NCBI GenBank assembly: GCA_023387935.1
Contig: JAEWHG010000017.1
Coordinates: forward strand, 1-15,565
Direction of reading: 5' to 3'
Origin: Bacillota bacterium
GTDB lineage: Bacteria; Bacillota; Clostridia; Peptostreptococcales; Natronincolaceae
Length of the DNA: 15,565 bases
Shown: in pieces, positions 7,626-14,885 of the stretch
How the letters are laid out: each line of letters begins with the position of its first letter
Numbering within the stretch: position 1 is the stretch's first letter
Made by a program: the position numbers and the translations under genes
The notes under the pieces: model-generated
Database searches by the model: none
Seen by the model: the letters and a program-made list of their open reading frames with translations, nothing else
What the model was told of the DNA's origin: nothing

Positions 7626-7901
7626 TATTTCACCCCTTCTAACCATAGTACTCCTTAATAATAATATATTTTGAAATAAAGCACTTTATGACATGAAAAA
7701 TATTAAAAATGCAGATAATAACTCGCATAAGTAAAAAATATCCAAATATTCATAATAAACTAATTTATTTCAATTTATTAACAATGATAGAATTTTAATC
7801 GAGCTTATGCTAAACTATAGAATAAGACACTTTTATCTATAGATAGAGCTAGTGTTAAGCACTTATAGTCTAATTTTAATTTAAGAAAGGAAGGGTTTAT
7901 A
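7626..7901. other. Intergenic region before the AbgT transporter
   Basis: About 276 bp of very AT-rich DNA between the minus-strand small ORF and the transporter, so it must hold divergent promoters. I find no -35/-10 pair close to consensus. Near the transporter there are overlapping inverted repeats: CTATAG at 7815-7820 and 7837-7842, the latter inside the 10-bp palindrome ATCTATAGAT (7835-7844). A regulator site or leader structure is possible; no known riboswitch is recognised. Confidence 0.4.
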
Positions 7902-9452
7902 ATGCCAAATCAAAAGACTAAGAACAAAGGGTTGTTCAATAAGTTTTTAGATGGAATCGAGTATGTAGGTAATAAACTACCTCATCCAGTTACCTTATTT
8001 GCCATTTTCGCACTAATCGTTGTTGTTATTTCAGCTTTAGCTGCAAAGGCAGGGGTTTCTGTAGAATTTGAAAAATTTGTAGATGGAAAGCTTGTTACTG
8101 AAACTGTATCAGCGGTAAGCTTATTAACACCTGACGGAATAAGAAAAATATTTACAAATGCAGTAAGCAACTTTACAAGCTTTGCCCCACTAGGAACAGT
8201 TCTAGTTGCAATGCTTGGGGTAGGAGTTGCAGAAGGTAGCGGACTTATAGGCGCTATGCTTAGAAAATTAGTTCTAAGTACACCTGCAAGATTAATTACA
8301 GCTGTAGTTGTATTTGCTGGTATTATGTCTAACGTTGCATCAGATGCAGGATACGTTGTATTAGTACCATTAGGTGCAGTAATATTTGCAAGTTTTGGAC
8401 GTCATCCATTAGCAGGTCTTGCTGCTGCATTTGCAGGGGTTTCTGGTGGATTTAGTGCTAACTTAATCTTTGGTTCAACGGATGCATTATTATCAGGATT
8501 AACTCAGCCAGCAGCACAAATGATAGATCCTAATTATATCGTTGAAATTACTTCTAACTGGTATTTCCTAGCTGCATCCACTGTGCTTATTACTATAGTA
8601 GGTACATTTGTTACAGAAAAAATTGTTGAGCCAAGACTTGGTGAATATAAAGGAAAATCAAAAAGCTCTATAGATGTTGATAAAGTAAGTGCGGAAGAAT
8701 CTAGAGGATTAAAATTTGCATTAATTGGATTAATTGCATTCATAGTAGTTATAGCTGCTTTAGTAGTGCCAGCAAATGGTATTTTAAGAAACCCAGAAAC
8801 AGGATCAGTTCTTTCTGGATCTGCATTTATGGGTGGAATCGTTCCAATTATTGCTTTAATGTTCTTAATACCAGGGGTAGCCTATGGTATAGGAGCAGGA
8901 ACTATTAAAAGCGACAAAGATATAGCGAACTTTGCAGCTAAATCAATGGCTTCTATGGGATCATATATTGTTCTTGCCTTTGTATCTGCGCAATTCGTAA
9001 CATATTTCACATGGTCAAACCTAGGTACGATCCTAGCTGTTAATGGTGCAGAATTCTTAAGAACAGTAGGTTTAACAGGTTTACCATTAATGTTTGGATT
9101 TATTTTAGTGGCAGCATTCATTAACTTATTTATCGGAAGTGCTTCAGCAAAATGGGCTATTATGGCACCAATATTTGTACCGATGTTTATGCAATTAGGA
9201 TTTTCTCCAGAACTTACTCAAGTTGCATATAGAATTGGTGATTCTACAACAAATATTATTTCTCCATTAATGTCATACTTTGCTATAGTTATTGCATTTG
9301 CACAAAACTATGATGAAGAAACAGGAATTGGTACACTTATTTCTACAATGTTACCATTCTCATTGGTGTTCTTATTAAGCTGGGCAGTATTCTTTGCAAT
9401 ATGGTTCCTATTTAAATTACCATTAGGCCCAGGAGCAGGACTATTCTTCTAA
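7902..9452 (+). CDS. AbgT-family transporter
   Basis: A 516-residue polytopic inner-membrane protein of the AbgT family. E. coli AbgT imports p-aminobenzoyl-glutamate; the structurally known relatives YdaH and MtrF are ion-coupled and have been reported to export antimetabolites. Visible hallmarks are a short amphipathic N-terminus before the first membrane segment (HPVTLFAIFALIVVVIS), FAPLGTVLVAMLGVGVAEGSG, the conserved SNVASDAGY at 143-151, the SANLIFGSTDALL hairpin region, and GDSTTNIISPLMSYFA from 446. The length is typical. The start is set by AGGAAGGG just upstream. A 20-bp terminator ends the transcript, so the downstream peptidase is a separate unit although probably functionally related. 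Whether it imports or exports, and what substrate, cannot be read from the sequence. Confidence 0.93.
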   Translation: MPNQKTKNKGLFNKFLDGIEYVGNKLPHPVTLFAIFALIVVVISALAAKAGVSVEFEKFVDGKLVTETVSAVSLLTPDGIRKIFTNAVSNFTSFAPLGTVLVAMLGVGVAEGSGLIGAMLRKLVLSTPARLITAVVVFAGIMSNVASDAGYVVLVPLGAVIFASFGRHPLAGLAAAFAGVSGGFSANLIFGSTDALLSGLTQPAAQMIDPNYIVEITSNWYFLAASTVLITIVGTFVTEKIVEPRLGEYKGKSKSSIDVDKVSAEESRGLKFALIGLIAFIVVIAALVVPANGILRNPETGSVLSGSAFMGGIVPIIALMFLIPGVAYGIGAGTIKSDKDIANFAAKSMASMGSYIVLAFVSAQFVTYFTWSNLGTILAVNGAEFLRTVGLTGLPLMFGFILVAAFINLFIGSASAKWAIMAPIFVPMFMQLGFSPELTQVAYRIGDSTTNIISPLMSYFAIVIAFAQNYDEETGIGTLISTMLPFSLVFLLSWAVFFAIWFLFKLPLGPGAGLFF

Positions 9453-9475
9453 ACAAAGACTTTGTTTTAATATTT

Positions 9476-9527
9476 AAAGCTAAATCCATTTCTTCTGTTA
9501 TTTGAAGAAATGGATTTAGCTTTTATT
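9476..9527 (+). terminator. Very strong terminator after the AbgT transporter
   Basis: A perfect 20-bp inverted repeat (9476-9495 with 9504-9523) around an 8-nt loop, followed by TTATT. The AAAG at its 5' end also makes it usable from the other strand. Confidence 0.9.
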
Positions 9528-9620
9528 GTGCGATGGCTGAGGTTCTTATTGTGAATACAACAAGGTTCCCGGGGCCCATTAGCAATCTTTGATTGCGTTA
9601 ATGGGTGGGGTTCTTATTTT
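9525..9620. repeat. GC-rich intergenic hairpin block, possible dispersed repeat
   Basis: A block unlike its AT-rich surroundings. It carries the 10-bp direct repeat GGTTCTTATT at 9541-9550 and 9609-9618, a GC tract (CCCGGGGCCC, 9568-9577), and a large hairpin. In the hairpin, CCCATTA-GCAATC (9575-9587) pairs with GATTGC-(GT)-TAATGGG (9591-9605) around a 3-nt loop, followed by a T-rich tail to 9620. An imperfect smaller hairpin (TTATTGT / ACAACAA) lies at ~9546-9563. It looks like a structured mobile or dispersed repeat, or a second terminator. No second copy is in the window. Confidence 0.5.
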
Positions 9621-9711
9621 TAAATTAAAATGTAAATGGTATTATGATAAAATAAAGGATATAATATATAATATCAATATTATGAAAAATAATATTAAAG
9701 GAGGAATACAT

Positions 9712-10827
9712 ATGGTAAATCAAGATCGTGTAGTGAATGAATTTTTAGAACTAGTTCAAATTGATAGCCACTCTGGTAAAGAAGGAGCAGTTGCTAAGGT
9801 ATTAGTTAAAAAGCTAGAAGAAATGGGCTTAGAAGTGATGATAGATGATGCAGGAGAAAAAGCTGGTGGAGAAACAGGGAACGTAATTGGTAAGCTAAAA
9901 GGAACTAAAAATGGACCTACTATTCTTTTTAGTAGTCATATGGATACAGTTACTCCAGGAGAAGGTATAAAGCCAGTTATAAAGGATGGTGTAATATACA
10001 GTGATGGGACTACAATTTTAGGTGGGGATGACAAAGCTGGTATTGCTGCTATATTAGAGGGAATTAAATATGTAAAAGAAAACAATATAGAGCATTCAGA
10101 TGTTGAAGTTGTTTTTAGTATTTGGGAAGAAGGCGGTTTATTTGGTGCTAAGTACCTTGATACTAGCAAAATAAATGCTGAGTACGCTTTTGTATTAGAT
10201 AGTGGTGGATCTCCGGGAGAAATTATAGTAACAGGACCTGCTCAAGATAAGGTAAATGCTAAAATCATTGGTAAGCCTGCCCACGCTGGAGTTGCTCCAG
10301 AAGAAGGAATCAGCGCTATTATGATTGCAGCAAGAGCAATCGACAACATGAAGCTATTAAGAATAGACGAAGAAACAACAGCTAATATTGGTGTTATTTC
10401 AGGTGGTATAGCAACAAACATCGTTACACCAGAGGTTACTATTAAAGCAGAATCAAGAAGTATTAATGAAGAAAAACTGAATAGACAAACTGCCCATATG
10501 GTTGAAGTATTTGAAAAAGCTGCAAAGGACCTTGGCGGAAAAGTAGAAATGGAAGTAGAAAGAATGTACCCTGCTTTTAATATAGATCCATCAGATGAAA
10601 TAGTTAAGAAGGCAGAAGAAGTATTTACAAGAATGGGAATAGAAAGCCACACAGCAGCAACAGGTGGTGGTTCCGATACAAACGTTCTAAATGGATATGG
10701 AATCAAGGCTATTAACTTAGGAATTGGAGAGAAAAAGCCTCATACATTAGAAGAGCATCTTCATATTAAAGATTTAGTGGCTGCATCAAAAATGGTAGGA
10801 GAGCTTATTAAAATATTTGGAGAATAA
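9712..10827 (+). CDS. M20-family metallopeptidase, PepT-like
   Basis: A 371-residue cytosolic zinc peptidase related to peptidase T (tripeptide aminopeptidase) and to the Firmicutes PepT-like family. The dinuclear site is complete: H76 and D78 in SSHMDTVTPG, D107 in GGDDKAGIAA, catalytic E139 with E140 in WEEGGLFGAK, D163 in VLDSGG and H344 in KPHTLEEHLHI. The dimerisation lid is inserted at ~180-290 (KPAHAGVAPEEG). The frame is open upstream to an ATG at 9589, but AAAGGAGG at 9697-9704 precedes the ATG at 9712, so I start there; the upstream stretch is the GC-rich repeat block and AT-rich leader. It lies next to an AbgT transporter, echoing the E. coli pairing of AbgT with the M20 hydrolase AbgAB. 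A role on imported dipeptides or acyl-glutamates is inference. Confidence 0.93.
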   Translation: MVNQDRVVNEFLELVQIDSHSGKEGAVAKVLVKKLEEMGLEVMIDDAGEKAGGETGNVIGKLKGTKNGPTILFSSHMDTVTPGEGIKPVIKDGVIYSDGTTILGGDDKAGIAAILEGIKYVKENNIEHSDVEVVFSIWEEGGLFGAKYLDTSKINAEYAFVLDSGGSPGEIIVTGPAQDKVNAKIIGKPAHAGVAPEEGISAIMIAARAIDNMKLLRIDEETTANIGVISGGIATNIVTPEVTIKAESRSINEEKLNRQTAHMVEVFEKAAKDLGGKVEMEVERMYPAFNIDPSDEIVKKAEEVFTRMGIESHTAATGGGSDTNVLNGYGIKAINLGIGEKKPHTLEEHLHIKDLVAASKMVGELIKIFGE

Positions 10828-10845
10828 TTTTGAGTTCATATTATG

Positions 10846-10875
10846 CCCCATTATCCTTTTGGATAGTGGGGTTTG
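10846..10875 (+). terminator. Intrinsic terminator after the M20 peptidase
   Basis: Eleven-bp stem CCCCATTATCC / GGATAGTGGGG (one G-T pair), loop TTTT, then TTTGTT. Confidence 0.88.
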
Positions 10876-10961
10876 TTAATATATAAAAAGTAACAAAAGT
10901 ATTAAAATTTCTATTTTTGCAATAATCCATTAGTTTACATATAGATTATTTCATCGAACTT

Positions 10962-10970
10962 TGTTATAAT
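10962..10970 (+). promoter_or_regulatory. Extended -10 promoter of the LCP gene
   Basis: TGT-TATAAT is a consensus extended -10 element (TGnTATAAT). No good -35 is present at the standard distance, as is usual for this class. It is ~70 bp upstream of the start codon. A 7-bp inverted repeat AATAATC / GATTATT (10921-10950) overlaps the upstream side and could be an operator. Confidence 0.6.
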
Positions 10971-11039
10971 ATAAAATGTTAATCCTATAGCTACAATAAA
11001 TGTGCTGGAGGTTTCATACTAGAATAGGAAGTGAATTAG

Positions 11040-12032
11040 ATGAAAACATTTTGGAAAGTATTTTCCGTTGCCTTTCTTTCTTTTGTTATAATGTTTAGTG
11101 GACTTACGTGGGCTTTTAATAACTACATGAAAGAAGATGAGAGTGACAATTTGCCTGTAGTTATAGTGGATGATGGCAATGATAATTTAGAAGATGAAGA
11201 AATAGATGAATTTGCAAAATTAGTAAAAAACAGCAAAAGAGTAAACTTTATTGTTTTAGGTCTAGAAGGTGCAAGAAGTGATATGATGATGTTTATGTCC
11301 TTCGATCCTGAAAACAAAAAACTAGATGGAATCTCTATACCTAGAGATACCTACTTAGTGAGAGAAGGATATAATGCTTCGGATCAGAAAAAGATAAATG
11401 CAGCCTACGGTGCCCACGGTGCAAGTGGGGTTAAGACCGTAGTAAGCAGTCTTCTGCATGATGTTCCAGTAGATTACTACGTTACACTTACCTATAAAGG
11501 AGTAGGTGCAATAGTAGATTCTATAGGTGGAGTACCTGTGTATATCCCTAAAAAAATGCAATATGATGACCCTTATGCCGATCCGCCACTTCACATTAAC
11601 TTTTCCGCAGGAAATCATGTGTTAAATGGTGCTGACAGCATAAAATTCTTGCGTTACCGTAAGCCTAATAAAGGCAGTGGTGCTTTAGATAGGGATGGAG
11701 ATATTGGTAGAATAGAAGCACAACAGGAATTTATGAAATCTGCCATGAAGAAAATATTAGGACCTAAATTGCCTAATGCAGTGGCTACAGCTTTTAAGCA
11801 TGTAAAAACTGACATAGACCTACAAGATGCTATGAAACTAGCAACAAGCGCCATAGGACTTAAGCTAGATGATGTAAACATAAGAGTACTACCAGGAGTG
11901 GCTGATTACAAAGGTGGAGTATCATACTTCTTCCACGATTCAGAGGAGCTGAAAAATCTTTTAACAGAAATATACTCTGGGGAAGAGCAAGTAGTAGAAA
12001 GCGAAACACAAACGGATACTGCAAATAACTAA
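11040..12032 (+). CDS. LytR-CpsA-Psr (LCP) family cell-wall ligase
   Basis: A 330-residue membrane-anchored protein. LCP enzymes attach wall teichoic acids, capsule or other anionic glycopolymers from polyprenyl-pyrophosphate carriers to peptidoglycan outside the cell. There is one N-terminal membrane segment (~residues 5-27), an acidic spacer (~32-60) and an LCP domain (~68-240). The active-site arginines and acids are recognisable: R79/D81 in GARSDMMMF, R102/D103 in SIPRDTYLV, KINAAYGAHG, and the C-terminal arginine cluster (FLRYRKP and DRDGDIGRIEAQQ). The usual glycine-Asp before this stretch is Leu-Glu here, and the usual SDTMM reads SDMMM. The ATG has AGGAAGTG upstream. It has its own promoter and terminator and converges on murC, another wall gene. 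Which polymer it transfers is unknown. Confidence 0.92.
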   Translation: MKTFWKVFSVAFLSFVIMFSGLTWAFNNYMKEDESDNLPVVIVDDGNDNLEDEEIDEFAKLVKNSKRVNFIVLGLEGARSDMMMFMSFDPENKKLDGISIPRDTYLVREGYNASDQKKINAAYGAHGASGVKTVVSSLLHDVPVDYYVTLTYKGVGAIVDSIGGVPVYIPKKMQYDDPYADPPLHINFSAGNHVLNGADSIKFLRYRKPNKGSGALDRDGDIGRIEAQQEFMKSAMKKILGPKLPNAVATAFKHVKTDIDLQDAMKLATSAIGLKLDDVNIRVLPGVADYKGGVSYFFHDSEELKNLLTEIYSGEEQVVESETQTDTANN

Positions 12033-12040
12033 TAAAATAA

Positions 12041-12115
12041 AATTTGTTCGTTTATACTCACAAACTTTATGTCGCACTCAATTCTAAGCTTTGCTTAGAA
12101 TTTCAAATGCTCAAA
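12041..12115 (-). repeat. Structured dispersed repeat, copy A
   Basis: Lies 8 bp after the LCP gene, in minus orientation. Read on the minus strand: GCATTTGAA, a 9-bp stem (ATTCTAAGC / GCTTAGAAT, loop AAA), TGAGTGCG, a GTTT/AAAC hairpin, then a TTTT run. It shares its plan and flanking motifs with the copies at 13824 and 15414. Against 13824 it matches at 29 of 34 positions across the first stem, including two compensatory base-pair changes. The second half is more diverged than in the other copies. Confidence 0.7.
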
Positions 12116-12117
12116 AT

Positions 12118-12149
12118 AAAAGAGTAGAGATTTAATCTCTACTCTTTTT
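12118..12149. terminator. Bidirectional terminator between LCP gene and murC
   Basis: Perfect 10-bp stem AGAGTAGAGA / TCTCTACTCT with a 5-nt loop and TTTT on the plus side. On the minus strand the same stem is followed by TTTTATTTT. It can stop both convergent transcripts. Confidence 0.88.
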
Positions 12150-12174
12150 CTATCCATTTAGGGTAGATGGATAG
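12150..12174. repeat. Inverted repeat next to the convergent terminator
   Basis: CTATCCAT (12150-12157) and ATGGATAG (12167-12174) form an 8-bp stem with a 9-nt loop. There is no T-run on the plus side. It may add to termination of murC or be a separate element. From here to the murC stop (12279) I see nothing else of note. Confidence 0.55.
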
Positions 12175-12278
12175 GGGGAGTGGGGTTATGTATTCATAAT
12201 TTACCCTCTCATATTTTCCTTAAACATTAAAATTAAGATTAAACAAAATAAAAAGATACAACAAAAAATAAATAGGGA

Positions 12279-13670
12279 CTACATTTGCAATATCATTTCT
12301 CCAACTTTGTATACATCACCAGCACCCATGGTAATCACCAAATCACCAGGCTCCATATGATCATAAATATGCTTAGATATTTCTTCAAAATCCTTCATAT
12401 ATTGAATGTCTCCATCAGGGTTAGCTTCTTTAACCATATTTGCTAAAGTTGCGCTATTAATTTCGCCGGTATCTATTTCCCTAGCAGCATAAATATCAGT
12501 TATGATTACGTGGTCTGCATCTTTAAAAGACCTAGAAAAATCATGTAGGAGTGCTTTAGTACGACTAAATGTATGAGGCTGAAAAACACACCATGTTTTT
12601 TTATGAGGGTAGTTTTTTGCAGCTTCTAATGTAGCCTTAATTTCAGCAGGATGATGAGCATAATCATCAACTATTTTACAGCCCTTAGACTCTCCTAAAA
12701 TATCAAAACGTCTATGAATCCCCTTAAACTTTTTAATATGTTCTTTAATATCTAAAGGCTTAACACCAAGAATATAAGCTGTGGCAATAGAAGCCAAAGA
12801 ATTATAGATATTATGTTTTCCAGGAATATTTAGCTCAAAGCTACCAATATCCTTTCCATTATACTCAACATTAAAAATTGGAAAACCGTCTTCCGAAAAT
12901 GAAATATCCTTAGCTACAAAAGTACTACTACTATTAATTCCATATGTAATTACATTGCACCCAACATTAGAAATAATTTCTCTTATATTCTCATCATCTT
13001 CATTAGCTATTAAAAATCCTTCTTTTGGAATTAAATTAGCAAACTTGGCGAAGGCTTCCTTAATATGATGAATGTCTTTAAAATAATCTAAATGGTCTTC
13101 GTCAATATTTAAAATAATACCGATAAAAGGGAAGAACTTTAAAAAACTTTCTACATATTCACAGGCCTCTGTAATAAAATGCTGACTTTCTCCAATTTTA
13201 ATATTACCACCAATTTCATCCAGTTCTCCACCCACAAGTATTGTAGGATCTAAATTAGAGTACTCCATAATTACAGAAATTAGTGAAGTAGTTGTTGTTT
13301 TACCGTGACTACCAGAAACGGCAATAGCTTTATCGTAATTTTTCATTATAATTCCTAACATTTCTGCTCTATCTATCTGAGGGATATTAAGCTCATTTGC
13401 AGCAATGCGCTCTGGATTATTCTCCTTAACAGCAGCAGTATATACTACTAAGTCAGGGTTTTGTATATTATCTTTGTTATGCCCAATAAAAATCTCGGCT
13501 CCGTGGTTTCTTAGTTTATTTAATATTTTAGAATCGTTCATATCAGAACCAGAAACTCGATGTCCATGCTTCAATAAAACCTCAGCGATGGCGCTCATAC
13601 TAATTCCACCAATTCCAATTAAATGTATATGTTTTACCAAGCCCTTGTTAATATCAAATGTAGTCAACAC
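12279..13670 (-). CDS. murC: UDP-N-acetylmuramate--L-alanine ligase
   Basis: A cytoplasmic Mur ligase that adds L-alanine to UDP-MurNAc with ATP, the first amino acid step of peptidoglycan precursor synthesis. Numbering from the GTG at 13670 (463 residues): Rossmann-like UDP-binding domain starting HIHLIGIGGIS (GIGG 19-22), the ATP loop AVSGSHGKTTTTS (GSHGKTTT 120-127), then ITEACEYVESFL, NIDEDHLDYF, the lysine region IPGKHNIYNSLA, and the C-terminal domain with DDYAHHPAEIKATL and FQPHTFSRTKALL. The start is uncertain. The frame stays open to a TTG at 13718, but a GGGAG at 13680-13676 favours the GTG at 13670 (5-nt spacing) or the TTG at 13667 (8-nt). It is divergent from purR and convergent with the LCP gene. 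Confidence 0.95.
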   Translation of the reverse strand: MLTTFDINKGLVKHIHLIGIGGISMSAIAEVLLKHGHRVSGSDMNDSKILNKLRNHGAEIFIGHNKDNIQNPDLVVYTAAVKENNPERIAANELNIPQIDRAEMLGIIMKNYDKAIAVSGSHGKTTTTSLISVIMEYSNLDPTILVGGELDEIGGNIKIGESQHFITEACEYVESFLKFFPFIGIILNIDEDHLDYFKDIHHIKEAFAKFANLIPKEGFLIANEDDENIREIISNVGCNVITYGINSSSTFVAKDISFSEDGFPIFNVEYNGKDIGSFELNIPGKHNIYNSLASIATAYILGVKPLDIKEHIKKFKGIHRRFDILGESKGCKIVDDYAHHPAEIKATLEAAKNYPHKKTWCVFQPHTFSRTKALLHDFSRSFKDADHVIITDIYAAREIDTGEINSATLANMVKEANPDGDIQYMKDFEEISKHIYDHMEPGDLVITMGAGDVYKVGEMILQM

Positions 13671-13740
13671 TGTCACTCCCTTTATATGAGGTATTAATAT
13701 TCTTTCCAAATAAGTCAATATATATGAAGTCTTTATTCAA
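13654..13740 (-). CDS. Possible 28-residue leader ORF overlapping the murC start
   Basis: Reading minus-strand from a TTG at 13740, preceded by AAGGAG only 3 nt away, a 28-codon frame begins LNKDFIYIDLFGKN (Leu read as Met) and ends TGA at 13656-13654. It overlaps the first codons of murC in a different frame. Its amino-acid composition looks protein-like. If translated it would couple murC translation to the upstream ribosome. The SD spacing is short and the start is not ATG, so this may be chance. Confidence 0.25.
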   Translation of the reverse strand: MNKDFIYIDLFGKNINTSYKGSDSVDYI

Positions 13741-13823
13741 GCTCTCCTTATCATAAATATGAAACTCTAATAAGTATAATAACATAAAAAATAGGAGTAA
13801 TGAACAAAATTTAGTAAGAAGGA

Positions 13824-13914
13824 TTTTTTAAGCACTTGAAATTTTTAGCAAAGCTAAAAAATGAGTGCGCCATGGAGTCAATGCAGCAGCAATGACGAAA
13901 TTTTTTACTTGAGT
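13824..13914 (+). repeat. Structured dispersed repeat, copy C
   Basis: Plus orientation, between murC and purR. AGCACTTGAA (13831-13840), stem TTTTTAGC / GCTAAAAA (13842-13849, 13853-13860, loop AAA), TGAGTGCG (13862-13869). Outer pairing joins GCACT with AGTGC. A second hairpin follows: GTCA-A-TGC (13877-13884) with GCA-A-TGAC (13889-13896). A six-T run lies at 13901-13906, then TTGAGT. Shared pieces with the reverse of 15414-15489 include AGCACTTGAA, TGAGTGCG, GGAGTC, ATGC, AGCA, GACGA and the T-run. Confidence 0.75.
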
Positions 13915-13937
13915 TTAACGAATTAAAATAATAGAAT
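13909..13937 (+). promoter_or_regulatory. Sigma-A promoter of purR
   Basis: TTGAGT (13909-13914), exactly 17 bp, TAGAAT (13932-13937), 33 bp before the purR start. The -35 hexamer is the last part of repeat copy C. No sequence close to the known PurBox was found here, so autoregulation is not supported by what I can see. Confidence 0.6.
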
Positions 13938-13970
13938 TAGAATATAACATTCATAGCAGGAGGAATAATA

Positions 13971-14795
13971 ATGGGAACCTTAAAGAGGAACGAGCGAATC
14001 GCTGCAATAGTAAAAATTTTAAGCGATAATCCAAATAGGACATTTACGCTAAGTCATTTTAGTGATCTTTTTCAATCAGCAAAATCAACGATTAGTGAGG
14101 ATATCGTAGTAACAAAGCAGGCTATGGAAAAAGCAAACTTGGCAAAGATAGAAACCATGGCAGGTGCTGCTGGAGGAGTTAAGCTTATTCCTACAACTAC
14201 AGCTCAAAAAAACCGAGTTATTTTAGAAGGAATATGCAATAAGCTAAAGGAAAAGGATAGAATTTTGCCAGGCGGTTTTCTATATATGATAGATGTGCTT
14301 TATTCCCCCCATCTAATACATAGCTTAGGAGAGGTTTTTGCTAGTCAGTTCGACTACAAAGATGTAGACTACATAGTTACAGTGGAAACAAAAGGAATAC
14401 CGATTGCATTAATGGTAGCTAAAGCCATGAATCTGCCTCTTGTTATTTTAAGACGTGAAAGCAAGGTAACGGAAGGTGCAACTGTTAGCATAAACTATAT
14501 TTCAGGATCATCTGGAAAAATTCAGAGAATGTCCCTATCGAGAAGAGCCATTAAACCAGGCTCAAAGGTTATTATTATAGATGACTTTATGAAAGCAGGC
14601 GGAACAGCTAAGGGAATGATGGACATGATGAAGGAGTTCGATGCGGAGGTTGTTGGTACGGGAGTGTTAATAGGAACTAAGGAGCCAGAAAAGAAGCTGA
14701 TTAATGATTATATACCATTGCTTATTTTAGATGAAGAAAAGGTAGGAGATGAAGAAATAAATATTTATCCCAATGAAAATCTAATTATTTTCTAG
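13971..14795 (+). CDS. purR: Purine operon repressor PurR (Bacillus type)
   Basis: A 274-residue transcription regulator of the Gram-positive PurR family, unrelated to LacI-type PurR of E. coli. It has an N-terminal winged helix (~1-73, RNERIAAIVKILSDN, FTLSHFSDLFQSAKSTISED) fused to a phosphoribosyltransferase-like domain (~75-274). The PRPP-binding loop VIIIDDFMKAGGTA is at 200-213. The family binds PurBox DNA and is released by PRPP, shutting off purine synthesis genes when purines are plentiful. AGGAGG immediately upstream sets the ATG. It stands next to spoVG as in Bacillus, but the usual intervening yabJ (RidA family) is missing and 219 bp of regulatory DNA takes its place. I see no convincing terminator between purR and spoVG. 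Confidence 0.96.
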   Translation: MGTLKRNERIAAIVKILSDNPNRTFTLSHFSDLFQSAKSTISEDIVVTKQAMEKANLAKIETMAGAAGGVKLIPTTTAQKNRVILEGICNKLKEKDRILPGGFLYMIDVLYSPHLIHSLGEVFASQFDYKDVDYIVTVETKGIPIALMVAKAMNLPLVILRRESKVTEGATVSINYISGSSGKIQRMSLSRRAIKPGSKVIIIDDFMKAGGTAKGMMDMMKEFDAEVVGTGVLIGTKEPEKKLINDYIPLLILDEEKVGDEEINIYPNENLIIF

Positions 14796-14858
14796 GACTA
14801 TATACCTAAATCTAACTATAGAGCCCCGATAAATTCTTAAAAACAATAATTCTTCAAA

Positions 14859-14873
14859 AAAATTCTGAAAATT
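14859..14873 (+). promoter_or_regulatory. CodY-box-like palindrome upstream of spoVG
   Basis: The 15-mer AAAATTCTGAAAATT matches the CodY consensus AATTTTCWGAAAATT at 13 of 15 positions. It lies 12 bp upstream of the sigma-H -35 element, a location suited to control. AT-rich DNA makes chance matches fairly common, so this is tentative. Confidence 0.4.
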
Positions 14874-14885
14874 TGCAATGCAAAA

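Noticed and set aside
10242..10706. 154-codon minus-strand frame inside the M20 peptidase gene
   Set aside because: It is fully antisense to a gene with intact catalytic motifs; Ser/Ile/Leu-rich translation typical of a shadow frame, and no ribosome-binding site was noted.
12045..12057. PurBox-like sequence on the minus strand in repeat copy A
   Set aside because: About 11 of 13 positions fit, but the CCGAAC core reads ACGAAC, it is a single half rather than a pair, and it lies after the LCP gene rather than at a purine promoter.
13405..13689. 94-codon plus-strand frame opposite the murC start
   Set aside because: Antisense to a conserved coding region, with no independent coding signal.
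14843..14885. Possible fourth copy of the dispersed repeat (AATTCTTCAA near 14849)
   Set aside because: Only a short A/T-rich match; the diagnostic TGAGTGCG and AGCACTTGAA motifs are absent.
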